The position numbers and the translations under genes were made by a program. Positions 1-9,223 of a stretch of 64,000 nt of DNA are shown here, piece after piece. The stretch is from Planctomycetota bacterium (GTDB taxonomy: Bacteria; Planctomycetota; Phycisphaerae; UBA1845; UTPLA1): positions 87,535-151,534 of the forward strand of contig JACRIM010000034.1 of assembly GCA_016235815.1 (NCBI GenBank), given 5' to 3'. Positions within the stretch are counted from its first letter, which is position 1. Each line of letters starts with the position of its first letter. The notes beneath the pieces are model-generated. The model was not told where the DNA came from, made no database searches, and saw only the letters and a program-made list of their open reading frames with translations.

Positions 1-318
1 AGTCAAGGCGTTACAACGGTTTGGCATCCAAAAACGGGGTGCGTGCAATCCTCGATTTCGTAATACCTGCTGATCGAAGATTTTTTTTATAGTGCCTCCG
101 ATTTGCCATCTTTTTGGTTATAATGGCATCACTTGCCAGCGAACGAACCATCTGAATTCGCTGGGCCCATTCTCAGTTGTGGCGCGGTTCGGGAGCGCAT
201 ATCGGTGGTTATCATTTCCGCGATTCAAGTGATTTCGCGTTCGTCCGTTGACGATTCGCGTGTTTTTAGTTTTTGAAAATTTGGTTGATCGAGTGGACTT
301 GGGGGAGGGAGAATTATC
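1..318. other. Left-edge intergenic region upstream of the Cys-rich secreted protein
   Basis: No gene can be supported here. A T-rich stretch is followed by a perfect TATAAT at 119-124, but the nearest TTGCCA (103-108) is only 10 nt upstream, so it is not a convincing sigma-70 pair. If TATAAT is used, the leader to the gene at 319 would be about 190 nt. The first 60 bases are open in all three plus frames and could be the tail of a gene outside the window; nothing recognisable is encoded. Confidence 0.4.
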
Positions 319-3213
319 ATGCGTCGCCCGGTGTTCAATGTGTTCCGCGTCATTTTGTTTTCTGCGTGCTTGTGTAGTCCCGTACTTTGGGAGCTCGGCC
401 CTGGCGTTTCTACTGCCTCTGGGCAGGGATTCGTTTGCCCGATCGCTGATCCGCTCTGTCAGAACCTCGTTTCACAATGCGTGACCACCACAACCGGCAC
501 GCAATGCCGGGCCACGAAAGTAATGTTTGATCCGGCCATTCCAGGCGGCATCCGTCCTTTGAATTGCGGCTGCACGGTCCAAGGCGCGTGTGGGGCGGTT
601 CTTGTCATTAATAGTCCTACCGGGACTACGATCTCCTGCGATCTTAATTGTCCGGTGCCGCCGGTCGGGAGTCAGTGCAACGTTTTGGTCAATGGTGTGC
701 CATCCGGGCTTATCGTTGTAAATCCCTTTACGTATCCGCCCGGCACGACGTTTGAATGCGGTTGTGCGGCTCCGCCTCAGTGTCTGCCGGCGAGCACTGC
801 TACCGGCTGCACCCAAACAACGTGCCCAACTCCCGGACAAGTCTGCCTGCCACGCTGTATCAAGGTCACGGCAAACGGCCAGCAGATCGTCGTGGACTGC
901 CAGTGCATCCCCGATACGCAATGCCACATTCAACCCGGCCCTGTCCCCGGAACGCCTCTCTGTGTCGGCACATGTCCTCCCGGCTTCGTCTGCGAGCGCA
1001 GCGTAACCTTCAATCCGGCCGATGGATCAACAACTTACTGTTGCGACTGCCAGCCGGATACGACGCACTGCCAGCCGACACCCGGTGGTACTTCCTGTCC
1101 GCCGACGGCCTGCCCGACACCCAGCGAAACTTGCAAACCCAAATGCATCGAGATTGACTTCCAGGGTCAGATGCATGTTGTTGCATGTGAATGCGGAAAC
1201 CCTGACAAATGCCACGCCGTCATCACGGCGACCGGACCGGGTTGCACCGGAATCTGCCCGCCGGGACAGGTTTGTGTGCAGAACATTTATCCGACGCCCA
1301 CCGGTACGGCCTATTGCTGTGAATGCGTTGATGATCCGCCGTTCTGCGAACCGACCACCGACGGTCAGGGATGCAAGCCCTTCAATTGTCCGCCGGATGC
1401 CACGGGTGTCCCGGAAAATTGTCGGCCGCGCTGCGTGCGCACGGTCAACGGCGTATCGAAGGTGATTGACTGCGACTGCCGTGGCCAGAATGAGTGCCAC
1501 GTCGAGGCGCCTGCCGGAACCGTGCCATACTGCAGTGGTGCGTGCCCGCCTGGAACCTACTGCGTGCAGAACGTCATTCACAATGCCGATGGCTCCGTGG
1601 ATACGTGCTGCGACTGTCGGCCGGTAGTTTGTGATTGCCCCGGCGACATCGACGGCAACGGCATCCTAAATGGTTTGGACATTGCCGGATTTATCCGCTG
1701 CCTGCTTGGGAATCCGCTGCCGGTGGATAATTGTGCGTGCGTCGATATGGACGGCAACGGGATCTACAACAATGTTGATGTTCTCATCTTCATTGACTTC
1801 CTGCTGACCAAGCACCAGTGCAATCCGACGCCATGCTGTCCGAAGGCGAATCTGTCGCTGAACATCGGCACGGGTGTGGCCGATGATGGATCGCTCCTGC
1901 CGATCAATAGCCTCGACACAGACTGGATAGTCACGGTTGATGCGTCCGGCGGATCAGTCCCGACGCCGGCGACGGTTGTTACTCCGAACCCGGCGTGGCT
2001 CACCATTCCGGGAACTCGATGGATTTCCGCGAACTTGAACGGTCAGAACGGCAGGTACGAATATGAGTATTGCTTCTGCCTGGATGATCGATTCAAGAAC
2101 CCGCAGTTGTCGTTGCAGATCCGTGCTGATGATGCGTCGACACCGCCCTCGCAGGTTTTCCTCAATAACAATTACCTGGGCAATGCTGCATCTTTTGGAG
2201 CAGCGGTGCCGGCATCACTGTCCACCAACAACGCCGGTTTCTTCCTCAAGGGCCGGAACTGCATCAAAGTTGTTATTGAAAACGTCGGCGGCCCACCGAC
2301 CGGATTCAACATGGCCGGAACGGTCACCTCCGTTGACGGCAAGTGCTGCTGTCCGCCGGCGGACTTGAGCAAGAACCTCAACTCCGGCGTTTATGACGTC
2401 AATGGGCCATTCATCCCAGTTGGTCAGGATGATGACACCTGGACCGTGACCTGCGATGCAACCGGCGGCACCGTCCCGAGGCCGGCGCGAGCCATTGCCC
2501 CGCACCCGGCATGGGCCACCATTCCGGGTACCAAGTGGATCTCGGCGACGACCAGCGCGATGAACGGACTGTACTGCTATCAGTACTGCTTCTGCCTTGA
2601 TCCGCGATTTAAGAATGCCACATTGACGATGGACCTGCTCGCCGATGATGCGGCGACGGTCTGGCTCAACGGTGTTCAGATCGGGGCGACGCCGAACGGC
2701 TGGGCCTTCCTGAACCCGCCGACGCATATCTTCGTGACCAACCAGGCCCTCTTTAAGGACTGTCAGAACTGCATCGAGATTCGCGTGGTCAATTCCGGCG
2801 GTGTCATCACCGGCATGGACGTGGCCGCGACGATTACCGCGCAGGATGGCCTGTGCTGCGATGATCGCCAATTGTCGTGCTGCCTGGGTACCGTGGGATG
2901 TGTGGACCTCGCGCCGGGAACGAATCAGTGCCCCGGACCAGGAACACTCATTCCAGGACCGTGCGAGAACAGCCAGTCGTGCTGCTTGCCCAATGGGTCA
3001 TGCGTGTTCATCTCGCCGAAGTGCTGTCGGGTCAGCGGCGGAACCGTCCTGCCGGCCGCCATCGCGTGTAGCGGGACCGCACAGGCGTGTTGCATTCCAT
3101 CGGGAGGTGTCCCGTGCGGCGTCTGCGTCATGGTAGATCCGGCATGCTGTGTCGCGACCTACGGCGGTGTGCCGCAAGGCCCTGGTTCATTCTGCCCACC
3201 GCCTCCTCCCTGA
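319..3213 (+). CDS. Large secreted Cys-rich repeat protein with dockerin-like EF-hand core
   Basis: Predicted exported protein of 964 residues, function unknown. The start has a strong purine-rich Shine-Dalgarno (GGGGGAGGGAGA) and is followed by an N-terminal signal peptide (about 1-38). Residues about 150-435 hold three related Cys-rich modules of about 95 residues with the recurring pattern CPPGxxC...CCxC. Residues about 437-495 contain two EF-hand-like calcium loops (DIDGNGILNGLD and DMDGNGIYNNVD) in dockerin arrangement. Two tandem homologous domains of about 150 residues follow (about 510-830, each with PxPAWxTIPGTxWISA), then a Cys-rich tail with repeated CCxPxGxC units. Such mosaics are common in planctomycete surface proteins; disulfide and calcium stabilisation outside the cell is inferred. 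No catalytic motif is visible. Confidence 0.85.
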   Translation: MRRPVFNVFRVILFSACLCSPVLWELGPGVSTASGQGFVCPIADPLCQNLVSQCVTTTTGTQCRATKVMFDPAIPGGIRPLNCGCTVQGACGAVLVINSPTGTTISCDLNCPVPPVGSQCNVLVNGVPSGLIVVNPFTYPPGTTFECGCAAPPQCLPASTATGCTQTTCPTPGQVCLPRCIKVTANGQQIVVDCQCIPDTQCHIQPGPVPGTPLCVGTCPPGFVCERSVTFNPADGSTTYCCDCQPDTTHCQPTPGGTSCPPTACPTPSETCKPKCIEIDFQGQMHVVACECGNPDKCHAVITATGPGCTGICPPGQVCVQNIYPTPTGTAYCCECVDDPPFCEPTTDGQGCKPFNCPPDATGVPENCRPRCVRTVNGVSKVIDCDCRGQNECHVEAPAGTVPYCSGACPPGTYCVQNVIHNADGSVDTCCDCRPVVCDCPGDIDGNGILNGLDIAGFIRCLLGNPLPVDNCACVDMDGNGIYNNVDVLIFIDFLLTKHQCNPTPCCPKANLSLNIGTGVADDGSLLPINSLDTDWIVTVDASGGSVPTPATVVTPNPAWLTIPGTRWISANLNGQNGRYEYEYCFCLDDRFKNPQLSLQIRADDASTPPSQVFLNNNYLGNAASFGAAVPASLSTNNAGFFLKGRNCIKVVIENVGGPPTGFNMAGTVTSVDGKCCCPPADLSKNLNSGVYDVNGPFIPVGQDDDTWTVTCDATGGTVPRPARAIAPHPAWATIPGTKWISATTSAMNGLYCYQYCFCLDPRFKNATLTMDLLADDAATVWLNGVQIGATPNGWAFLNPPTHIFVTNQALFKDCQNCIEIRVVNSGGVITGMDVAATITAQDGLCCDDRQLSCCLGTVGCVDLAPGTNQCPGPGTLIPGPCENSQSCCLPNGSCVFISPKCCRVSGGTVLPAAIACSGTAQACCIPSGGVPCGVCVMVDPACCVATYGGVPQGPGSFCPPPPP

Positions 3214-3273
3214 GAGAGCGGAGGTGATGCCACGCGATGATTGCGTCGTGTGGATCAACAATTGATTACAAAC

Positions 3274-3305
3274 AAAAAGCCCGTGGCGAGCGCCACGGGC
3301 TTTTT
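3274..3305. terminator. Bidirectional intrinsic terminator
   Basis: A perfect 9-bp stem, GCCCGTGGC (3279-3287) with GCCACGGGC (3292-3300), has loop GAGC and is flanked by A5 on the left and T5 on the right. It therefore works as a U-tailed hairpin in both directions. It lies between the convergent Cys-rich protein gene and smc, and should end both transcripts. Confidence 0.92.
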
Positions 3306-3342
3306 GTTTGAATGTATTTGGGAATAATACGGAACCTGACGT

Positions 3343-6300
3343 TCAGGCAACCGCCGGCTGCTTGCGATCTTCCTCGAATCGCACGCTCACTCGCTTCGAG
3401 ACGCCAGCCTCCTGCATGGTGATGCCGTACATCACGTCGGCGATGCTCATCGTGCGCTTGGAGTGGGTGATGACGATGAACTGGCTGAGCGAGACGAATT
3501 CCTGAATGACGTGGTTGAAGCGGATGTTATTGGCCTCGTCCAGCGGGGCGTCGACTTCGTCCAGCACCACAAAGGGCGACGGGCGGCTGCGGAAAACGGC
3601 CATGAGCAGGGCGATGGTCGTCAGGGCTTTCTCGCCGCCGGAGAGGAGGCTGATGCTCTGCGGCTCCTTGCCGGGGGGGCGGGCCATGATTTCGATGCCG
3701 CATTCCAAGACGTCGGTCTCGTTGAGCAGGGTCAATTCGGCCTTGCCGCCGCCGAAGAGCTTCTTGAAGAGGGCAGTGAAGTGTTCGGCCACGCTCTTAA
3801 AGGTTTCGAGGAAGCGTTGCTGGGATTCGAGATTGAGCTTGTCGATCAACTCGATCAGTTGTTTTTCGCTGGTGCGCAGGTCGGTGAGCTGGGTGCTCAG
3901 GAACTCCTGACGCTGCTCAAGCTGAGCCTGTTCGTCAATGGCGTCAAGATTCACGTTGCCGAGGCGTTCGATTTTCTGGCGAAGATCATTGATCTCGGCC
4001 TCGACGGCGGGCCAGTCTTCGTCCTCGGTCGGTGTGTAACCTTGATACTGTTCTTCAAGGTTGACGGAGAGTTCTTCGGCAATTCGCGCGATCAGGTCCT
4101 CAAGGCGGACGCGGACTTCCTGCAGCTTGATCTGGCGATCATGAAGCTGGGCGTCGACCTGTTCGAGATCGGCGCGAAGTTGACGGGCGGCGGCGGCGAG
4201 CTGCTCGACTTGTGTGCGGCGGTCGTCGCGTTCGGTTCGTAAGGCGTACGACTGCTCGGTCAGCGACGTGTGTTCGGTCTTGAGATCGGCCAGTGTCTGC
4301 TTGGCCGTTTCCATCTGCCGCTGGGATTGATCGATTCGCTCCTGGGCCTCAATGACGTCGCGTTCGGCCTTGTCGCGGTCGGTCTGCAACTGAATCTTGG
4401 CGGATTGCAGATCGCGCACTGACTCGGCCACGCCGGCACGACGTTGCGACAATTCACCGGAGCGAACGCGGGCGGCGGTGATCTGCTCGGCGATGGTCTG
4501 GCGGCGAACAGCAAGCTCCTCCAATCGGGCGGAAAGCTGCTGCACCATCCGCTCGCCCTCGCTGCTGCGCGTTTCCAGTTGGGTCAAGGCCTCCTGGCTG
4601 GCTTTTCCACGCTCCTGCATCTGCGTGAGGCTTTGCATGAGCATGGCCACCTCGGTCGCGATGACGGGGCGCTCGGCCGAAAGCTGGCGAACGATTTCAT
4701 CCACGCTGGATAGCTGCGCCACGGTTTCGACGCGCTGCGTGTTGGCTTCGTAAATGGCGGTGCGGAGGTTCTGCTGCAATTGATCGAGGTGGCTGATTTC
4801 CGACTCGCTCGCGGAGAGTTGTTCGGACAATGAACCGATGCGGCCTTCCACTTCTTCCAGTTGGACGGACAGTTCGCGCAGTTCGCTGCGACGGCTGATC
4901 AGGCCGGTACCCGTGCCGAGCGGCCCGACGCCGACGCGGCCGTCCGGCTCCCACACCAAACCATCCATGGTGACAAAGCGTGCGATGCCGGCGTCGAGTT
5001 TCGCCAGGCGGCGGGCGTCGGCCGTGCTTTCCACGACATAGGTGCGGCCGAGGAGGTGCCGGGCAAGCCGTTCGCAGTCGGCTGGATAGCGCACCCAATC
5101 GAGCAAATTGGCGATAAACCCTTCCTGGCCGGACAGATCGGGACCGCCGATGGCCGGCGGCACGGCGTCGAGGCAGAATGCCCGGACCGGGCCGGACAAT
5201 TCGGCAATGGCGTCACGATCTTCCAAGAGGGCATCCCGCTGATCGACGATGAGGTATTTTTCGTAATTGCCGAGCACGGCTTCGACCAAGCCAGCGTGGG
5301 CGACATCGGCTTCGAAGAGTTCACCGACGGCGCCGCGGACGTAAGCAAAGGCTTGAGGCCTGAGGCTTGAGTCTTGAGAACTGAGGGCGGCATCTCGTTT
5401 TTCGAGGATTTCTCTCGCGCCGGTCAAGAGGCCTTCGTGCTTGCGATCCATTTCCGCGAGCAACTGACGGCGGCTGTCGAGGCCGCTGCGGTATTCCTTT
5501 GCGGCGGCGAGTTGATCCTGAAATGCGACGCGTTGGCGGGCCGCTTCGCCGGAACGTTCGCGCGTCTCGTTGAGCGCCTTCGTCTGATCGGCGATCAAGA
5601 CGTCGATTTCGTCCCGCCGATTGACCATTTGCTGCGATCGGCCCATTGCTTCGGCCAATTCGGTGGCGATGACTGCGTCGCGTTCGTCCAGCTTTGCTTT
5701 CTGCTGTGTGAGTGATTCGTGCTGAAGGTTCAGCCCCTGGATTTCATTGTGAAGCTGGCTGGTGCGTCGGAGCAGGTCGATGATGCCGGCCTTCTCGTCT
5801 TCGAGGCGCGAGTGGGTTTCGTGTTGTTCGTGGGCATGGGCGCGATCCTCTTCCTGCAGGCGCAGCAGGTCTTCATGCACCGTGGCCAGCTCGGCTTCGA
5901 TTTCCGCCGCGGCCGCGTTGCCTTCGGCGATTTTCGCGTCGAGGGCCGCGACCTGCTCATCAAAGCCGGCGAGGCGTTCGCGCGAGCGGGCCAACAGATG
6001 CGACTGATCGGCAATGCGTCGCTCGGATGCGGCGATGCGCTCTTCGTGGGCCGTGATCTGTGACGCCGCGGTGAGCAGTTTGCCTTCCGTTTGGGATATC
6101 TCGCGTTCGAGGTCGTTGATGCGTACATTCGCGGAGCTTGTCTCGGCGTCGTTGTTCGACAATTCAGTTCGGATTCGCGTGCCGTTGTCAGACAATTCGC
6201 TGATGACGGCGTCCAACTCGTCGCCACCCACTTTCAATCGGTGATACTCGGCAAGGGCGTAGCGGCTGCGCAATTCACGAAGCTGCTGCACATATTGCTG

Positions 6301-6945
6301 ATAGTTTCGCGCCTTGCCGGCTGCGAGCTTTACGCTGCGCAGGCGCTTATCGACTTCGTCGACGATGTCCTGCAGGCGCAGCAGATTCTGATTGACGCGT
6401 TCGAGGCGGCGCTGGGCTTCTTTCTTGCGGACTTTGTATTTGCTGATGCCCGCGGCTTCTTCAAAGATGAGCCGGCGGTCTGTCGGGTTGGCCTGAAGCA
6501 ACACATCGAGGCGGCCCTGCTCGATCATGCTATAGGCATCAACGCCCACGCCGGTGTCGAGGAAGAGTTCCTTGATATCCTTGAGCCGGCACGACTGGCC
6601 GTTCATCAGGTACTCGCTCTCGCCGGAGCGAAACAATTTCCGCGAGACGACGACTTCGGTCTGGTCGGTGGGGAGCGTGCCGTCGGTGTTGTCAAAGGTC
6701 AGGTCGACCTGCGCCATGCTCATGCTCTTGCGCGTGCCTGAGCCATTGAAGATGACGTCCATCATCTGCTTGCCGCGCAGGCTCTTGGCGGATTGTTCGC
6801 CGAGGACCCACTTGATGGCGTCGACGACGTTGCTCTTGCCGCAGCCGTTGGGGCCGACGATACAGGTGATGCCGGGACCGAAATCGAGTTCGGTCTTGTC
6901 GGCAAAGCTCTTAAATCCGGTGGCTGTGAGTTTCTTGAGAATCAT
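3343..6945 (-). CDS. smc: Chromosome segregation ATPase SMC
   Basis: Condensin-type SMC, 1200 residues, the usual length. It organises and compacts the chromosome with ScpA/ScpB, neither of which is in this window. Walker A GPNGCGKS is at 31-38, followed by a long coiled coil, a hinge at about 530-690, a second coil, ABC signature LSGGEKALTT at about 1098, and Walker B FVVLDEVDAPLDE at about 1123. The ATG at 6945 is preferred: the family starts with MxLKKL, and GGAGG lies 11 nt upstream; an in-frame ATG at 6963 would add six residues. The leader contains a perfect hairpin, GAACGC/GCGTTC (6996-7013). An odd tandem heptamer lies just before the hinge (see repeat at 5351-5385). Confidence 0.97.
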   Translation of the reverse strand: MILKKLTATGFKSFADKTELDFGPGITCIVGPNGCGKSNVVDAIKWVLGEQSAKSLRGKQMMDVIFNGSGTRKSMSMAQVDLTFDNTDGTLPTDQTEVVVSRKLFRSGESEYLMNGQSCRLKDIKELFLDTGVGVDAYSMIEQGRLDVLLQANPTDRRLIFEEAAGISKYKVRKKEAQRRLERVNQNLLRLQDIVDEVDKRLRSVKLAAGKARNYQQYVQQLRELRSRYALAEYHRLKVGGDELDAVISELSDNGTRIRTELSNNDAETSSANVRINDLEREISQTEGKLLTAASQITAHEERIAASERRIADQSHLLARSRERLAGFDEQVAALDAKIAEGNAAAAEIEAELATVHEDLLRLQEEDRAHAHEQHETHSRLEDEKAGIIDLLRRTSQLHNEIQGLNLQHESLTQQKAKLDERDAVIATELAEAMGRSQQMVNRRDEIDVLIADQTKALNETRERSGEAARQRVAFQDQLAAAKEYRSGLDSRRQLLAEMDRKHEGLLTGAREILEKRDAALSSQDSSLRPQAFAYVRGAVGELFEADVAHAGLVEAVLGNYEKYLIVDQRDALLEDRDAIAELSGPVRAFCLDAVPPAIGGPDLSGQEGFIANLLDWVRYPADCERLARHLLGRTYVVESTADARRLAKLDAGIARFVTMDGLVWEPDGRVGVGPLGTGTGLISRRSELRELSVQLEEVEGRIGSLSEQLSASESEISHLDQLQQNLRTAIYEANTQRVETVAQLSSVDEIVRQLSAERPVIATEVAMLMQSLTQMQERGKASQEALTQLETRSSEGERMVQQLSARLEELAVRRQTIAEQITAARVRSGELSQRRAGVAESVRDLQSAKIQLQTDRDKAERDVIEAQERIDQSQRQMETAKQTLADLKTEHTSLTEQSYALRTERDDRRTQVEQLAAAARQLRADLEQVDAQLHDRQIKLQEVRVRLEDLIARIAEELSVNLEEQYQGYTPTEDEDWPAVEAEINDLRQKIERLGNVNLDAIDEQAQLEQRQEFLSTQLTDLRTSEKQLIELIDKLNLESQQRFLETFKSVAEHFTALFKKLFGGGKAELTLLNETDVLECGIEIMARPPGKEPQSISLLSGGEKALTTIALLMAVFRSRPSPFVVLDEVDAPLDEANNIRFNHVIQEFVSLSQFIVITHSKRTMSIADVMYGITMQEAGVSKRVSVRFEEDRKQPAVA
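5351..5385. repeat. Five tandem heptamers (NNNTGAG) inside smc
   Basis: The plus strand reads gcttgag, gcctgag, gcttgag, tcttgag, aactgag, five consecutive 7-mers all ending TGAG. On the coding strand they encode a Ser/Gln-rich stretch (about residues 520-531) at the junction of the N-terminal coil and the hinge, where SMC proteins tolerate length change. It looks like a small minisatellite expansion that kept the frame open. Confidence 0.7.
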
Positions 6946-7121
6946 CCGCTTGCCGGCCTCCATGCCGCAACCTGGCTTAAAATCGGTCCCCCCCAGAACG
7001 CTCCAAGGCGTTCAGTCTACGGGCTTTGCGCTAGAATTGCCAGTTGAAAATCGGCGAAAACGCGCACCGGGAGCCGAACGGGTCGTTGGGGGTCTGGTTG
7101 GAAACCAGTTGGTCGAGAGGC

Positions 7122-7847
7122 TTATCGACGTCGGCGAGTCAAAGCCAGACCGCCCGCAAACATGAGGCACAAGGTCGATGGCTCGGGGAAAGGGTTGTAG
7201 AGCAGCGAGTCGATTCCAATGTAGGAGCCGTTGAAGCCTGCGCTTCCACTGCCTTCAACGAAATAACGGAAAGCCAGGCGTCCCTGGGTCGGCGCGCCGA
7301 TGCCGCTGAGAACGATGTTGAACTGTTGCCATTGCGCCGTCGGGTAGCCCGCCATGGTGTAAGTCGGGTTGATGTCGAGGAGGAGTGTGGTGAAATCGCC
7401 GACGCTGGTGTCCGTGGCTCCGACATTTCCCGAGGCCCCGTTGAGGCTCATTCGGACCTGCATTCGGTCGTAGCCGAAACTGCCAACGGCCGAGCTGCGT
7501 GTCCAGAAGGAAAGCGTGTCGCCGTTGGAAAGGGTTCGCGTCGGGAGGATGGCCCAGTTGCTGATGTTGCCGGCTCCGAAGCAGCCCGCGCCTCCGGTGT
7601 TGCAGAGGTTTGCGGCGAGGTAGCTGGTCGCCGCGCCGTCCTGTGCCGAGAAAGGCGACGAAGCCCCCTGGAACCAGTTTGTATCGCCCAGCGGATTGCT
7701 GTTGTTCGTGAACGTCCAGCCGTCCGGCATGAGCAGGTTGATATCCTCGAAGCCGACGTTCATCGGCTGGGCATGCACAGAGCGCGCGGCCACGGCAACT
7801 GCCGAAACGGCAATGAGCAAACCCGTGATAAATCGCTTTGCCTGCAC
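7122..7847 (-). CDS. PEP-CTERM sorted extracellular protein
   Basis: Exported protein of 241 residues, probably handed to an exosortase system. The N-terminus is a classic signal peptide (about 1-26, ending VHA-QP). The body resembles a jelly-roll adhesion domain of the 'choice-of-anchor' kind (starts VGFEDINLLMPDGWTFTNNS). The C-terminal 22 residues have the PEP-CTERM layout: PEPST, a short hydrophobic helix, then RRRR. The start is GTG with AGGGG five nt upstream. No exosortase gene lies in the window. The ligand is unknown. A promoter-like pair about 140 nt upstream suggests a structured leader, including a 7-bp inverted repeat (CTGTCCG at 7867-7873 with CGGACAG at 7903-7909). Confidence 0.88.
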   Translation of the reverse strand: MQAKRFITGLLIAVSAVAVAARSVHAQPMNVGFEDINLLMPDGWTFTNNSNPLGDTNWFQGASSPFSAQDGAATSYLAANLCNTGGAGCFGAGNISNWAILPTRTLSNGDTLSFWTRSSAVGSFGYDRMQVRMSLNGASGNVGATDTSVGDFTTLLLDINPTYTMAGYPTAQWQQFNIVLSGIGAPTQGRLAFRYFVEGSGSAGFNGSYIGIDSLLYNPFPEPSTLCLMFAGGLALTRRRR

Positions 7848-7987
7848 AAGGACCCCTATGAGGCGACTGTCCGGCCGATGCCGTGATGCAAGCGGCTGCG
7901 CGCGGACAGGTCACATTCCCCTCCAACGTCACCGTGCGAGGATGGCACGAACCGGGTGTAGCCGGAACGGGGTGAGGCTGGAACCAC

Positions 7988-8019
7988 ATTATTAGATGGC
8001 AAAACAGGGGCTACGTCAA
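7988..8019 (-). promoter_or_regulatory. Putative sigma-70 promoter for the PEP-CTERM gene
   Basis: On the minus strand TTGACG (8019-8014) is followed after 19 nt by TAATAAT (7994-7988). The -35 is 5/6; the spacer is slightly long for the best -10 register. The predicted leader would run about 135 nt to the GTG at 7847. Confidence 0.4.
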
Positions 8020-8090
8020 GAGAACGCCTGAAATATGGTGTTCTCGGACCCGTGACGCGAACGGAGTGCTCCAATTCGCAGCCGCCCGAC

Positions 8091-8453
8091 CTAGTCCTTC
8101 TTGATTGTGGTGTTTCCCCTTGTTTCCGCAACGGGCTGGCCTTGGCGCTCGGTCTTGATGCCGGGGGCGGCACCGGCCCACTCGCCGGATTTTCCATCCA
8201 TCCATTCTTTGCGAGTCACGACACCGCGCTCGTCGAAGTGGACCGTTGCGTGGATGTGCTTGTCCTCGTCTTCGAACTCCCACTGGTTCGGCGTCTCGAT
8301 TTCGGGGGCGCCGAGGGTCATTCGGACTTCATCCTTGGCCGAGGTGCCTTCCTTGATCATTTCCCAGTTCTGCCGCGTCATCTTGTTTTGGGCGCAACCG
8401 ACGATCATCGTCGCGCCGGCCAGACACGTCAGCCACTTCATGCTCGCCTTCAT
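8091..8453 (-). CDS. Small lipoprotein with BamE/SmpA-like region
   Basis: Lipoprotein of 120 residues. The start is fixed by AAGGAG six nt upstream of the ATG. A signal sequence ends in a lipobox (MIVGC), so Cys20 should be acylated. The mature part starts with a helix and the motif IKEGTSAKDEVRMTLGAP, which matches the helix-turn pattern of the SmpA/OmlA (BamE) fold, then strands around WEFEDEDKHIHATVHFDE. BamE in proteobacteria belongs to the outer-membrane assembly complex; whether this protein does so is unknown. It sits 17 nt downstream of another putative lipoprotein gene, so the two are probably co-transcribed. Confidence 0.8.
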   Translation of the reverse strand: MKASMKWLTCLAGATMIVGCAQNKMTRQNWEMIKEGTSAKDEVRMTLGAPEIETPNQWEFEDEDKHIHATVHFDERGVVTRKEWMDGKSGEWAGAAPGIKTERQGQPVAETRGNTTIKKD

Positions 8454-8470
8454 GATGCACTCCTTGGCCG

Positions 8471-9064
8471 TTACGGCTGTTTGTTGCCGACGGCGTTGAT
8501 GATTTCTTCTTTGTTGGGGCGAAACTCGAATCGATATTCGTCGAACAGTCGTGTTGCGCCGCGAGCCTGAAAACTTGCCACGAGGACGTAGCGACTCTCG
8601 GTGGGGAGGGGCTTGCCTTCCCAACTGAGTTGGAATTCGTAAGTGGAGGTCACACGCTCCCAGAAGCGTTTCTGTGCGTCGGGGCCGAGGACGGGTTGGG
8701 TCCACTGTTGGATTAAGTCGCCCTTGTTGTTTCCGATGGCGGGTTTGTAGGCATAAAGCTCGAAGATGAACACACCGTAGGCCTTCACCGGATCGCCGGC
8801 GGAGTCGAGCGGCCGGAGCGAAACGGAAATGCCGTCGGGGATGGCGTCTTCGTCAAAACTTCGAGGCTTGGTGAAGGGGAGAATGCGGATGGCGGTAGGG
8901 GAATAATATTTGACGAGTTCGTCGGTGCCAGGCCCTTCACCCATTTCGCTGATCTCGCCGCGCTTGCAGTTGGCGGCGATCAACATCGGCACGAAGGCGA
9001 TGAGCAGCATCGCTCGAATCATCATGCGGGGGTGTGGAAACAAGACAGTCCTTTGCCGACTCAT
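8471..9064 (-). CDS. Predicted exported protein of unknown function
   Basis: Encodes 197 residues. The ATG at 9064 is chosen because GGGAGG lies nine nt upstream; a longer reading frame exists but has no such site. After a short positive start comes a hydrophobic segment (MMIRAMLLIAFVPMLIAANC) that looks like a signal peptide; the Cys could be lipidated although Asn at -1 is unusual. The mature part is predicted mainly beta (ISVSLRPLDSAGDPVKAYGVFIFELYAYKP) and resembles uncharacterised planctomycete lipoproteins. First gene of a two-gene unit with the BamE-like lipoprotein. Confidence 0.75.
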   Translation of the reverse strand: MSRQRTVLFPHPRMMIRAMLLIAFVPMLIAANCKRGEISEMGEGPGTDELVKYYSPTAIRILPFTKPRSFDEDAIPDGISVSLRPLDSAGDPVKAYGVFIFELYAYKPAIGNNKGDLIQQWTQPVLGPDAQKRFWERVTSTYEFQLSWEGKPLPTESRYVLVASFQARGATRLFDEYRFEFRPNKEEIINAVGNKQP

Positions 9065-9223
9065 GGGAATGGGCCTCCCATCCTCGGCGGCGATTGTAGC
9101 CCGCTTGTAAGTGGCGTCAACGAGAAAGCAAAGCCGTGTTCGTGGGTTGACAAGTCGTGCCTGAGCCAAAACCATCACCGATTGAGCCGATCTCGCGAGC
9201 ATTGGATCGGCAGGGACATCGCC

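Noticed and set aside
3463..4242. Plus-strand frame opposite the smc coiled coil
   Set aside because: SMC on the minus strand is certain; the plus frame is a composition shadow of the coil, with no family motif.
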